DNA of 7,073 nucleotides. Source: Vitreoscilla sp. (GTDB taxonomy: Bacteria; Pseudomonadota; Gammaproteobacteria; Burkholderiales; Burkholderiaceae). A program made the position numbers and the translations under genes. A model generated the notes under the pieces. That model had not been told where the DNA came from, searched no databases, and was given only the letters and a program-made list of their open reading frames with translations. The stretch covers positions 1 through 7,073 of the forward strand of contig JACMOG010000920.1 in assembly GCA_014378125.1 (NCBI GenBank), written 5' to 3'. Shown here piece by piece: positions 7,044-7,073 of the stretch (within the stretch, counting starts at the first letter, position 1; each line of letters opens with the position of its first letter).

Positions 7044-7073
7044 ATGAGAGTGCGCTTCCGTACCGCCGCCGTC
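7044..7073 (+). CDS. Start of an unidentified gene (first 10 codons only)
   Basis: ATG at 7044 is preceded by AAAGGTGA (7032-7039), a strong ribosome-binding site, and reads MRVRFRTAAV to the window edge. The basic start followed by small hydrophobic residues could be the beginning of a signal peptide or membrane anchor, but ten residues cannot identify it. It does not resemble the start of DnaG primase, which often follows yqeY. Confidence 0.6.
   Translation, partial: MRVRFRTAAV

Overview
The window is GC-rich and densely coded, and reads as a chromosomal segment of a Betaproteobacterium, most likely in the order Burkholderiales. The gene order (small ZapB-like coiled-coil gene, zapA, 6S RNA, EVE-domain gene), the GC-rich codon use and the protein sequences support this. 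The genus cannot be fixed by reading alone. There are no transposases, CRISPR arrays, tRNAs or phage genes.

Left part, minus strand (1-2805): a vitamin B12 uptake unit. A cobalamin riboswitch (about 2552-2791) precedes btuB (561-2459), a TonB-dependent outer-membrane receptor. Then comes the 5' half of a BtuC/FecCD-type ABC permease gene (1-532, running off the left edge). The riboswitch gives good grounds for naming the substrate as cobalamin. A perfect 10-bp inverted repeat between the two genes places the permease ribosome-binding site and start codon in a hairpin loop.

Middle, plus strand (2842-5571): a divergent promoter leads to a ZapB-like coiled-coil gene and zapA (start and stop overlap as ATGA). 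The 6S RNA gene (ssrS, about 3624-3795) follows, then an EVE/PUA-like domain gene whose ATG abuts the closing stem of the 6S RNA. The EVE stop overlaps a probable TTG start of a YhiN/HI0933-family flavoprotein gene.

Right part, plus strand (5595-7073): rpsU, with its own promoter, a highly foldable leader of about 140 nt and a strong intrinsic terminator. Then come a GatB/YqeY-domain gene and a TIGR01244/DUF442 sulfurtransferase-like gene. Next are a 14-bp perfect palindrome that looks like a repressor operator and the first ten codons of another gene.

The proteins all belong to known families and no new protein system is visible. The less-described signals are in the RNA and operator layer: the rpsU leader, the btuB-btuC intercistronic hairpin, the 6S/EVE overlap and the palindrome at 6919-6932.
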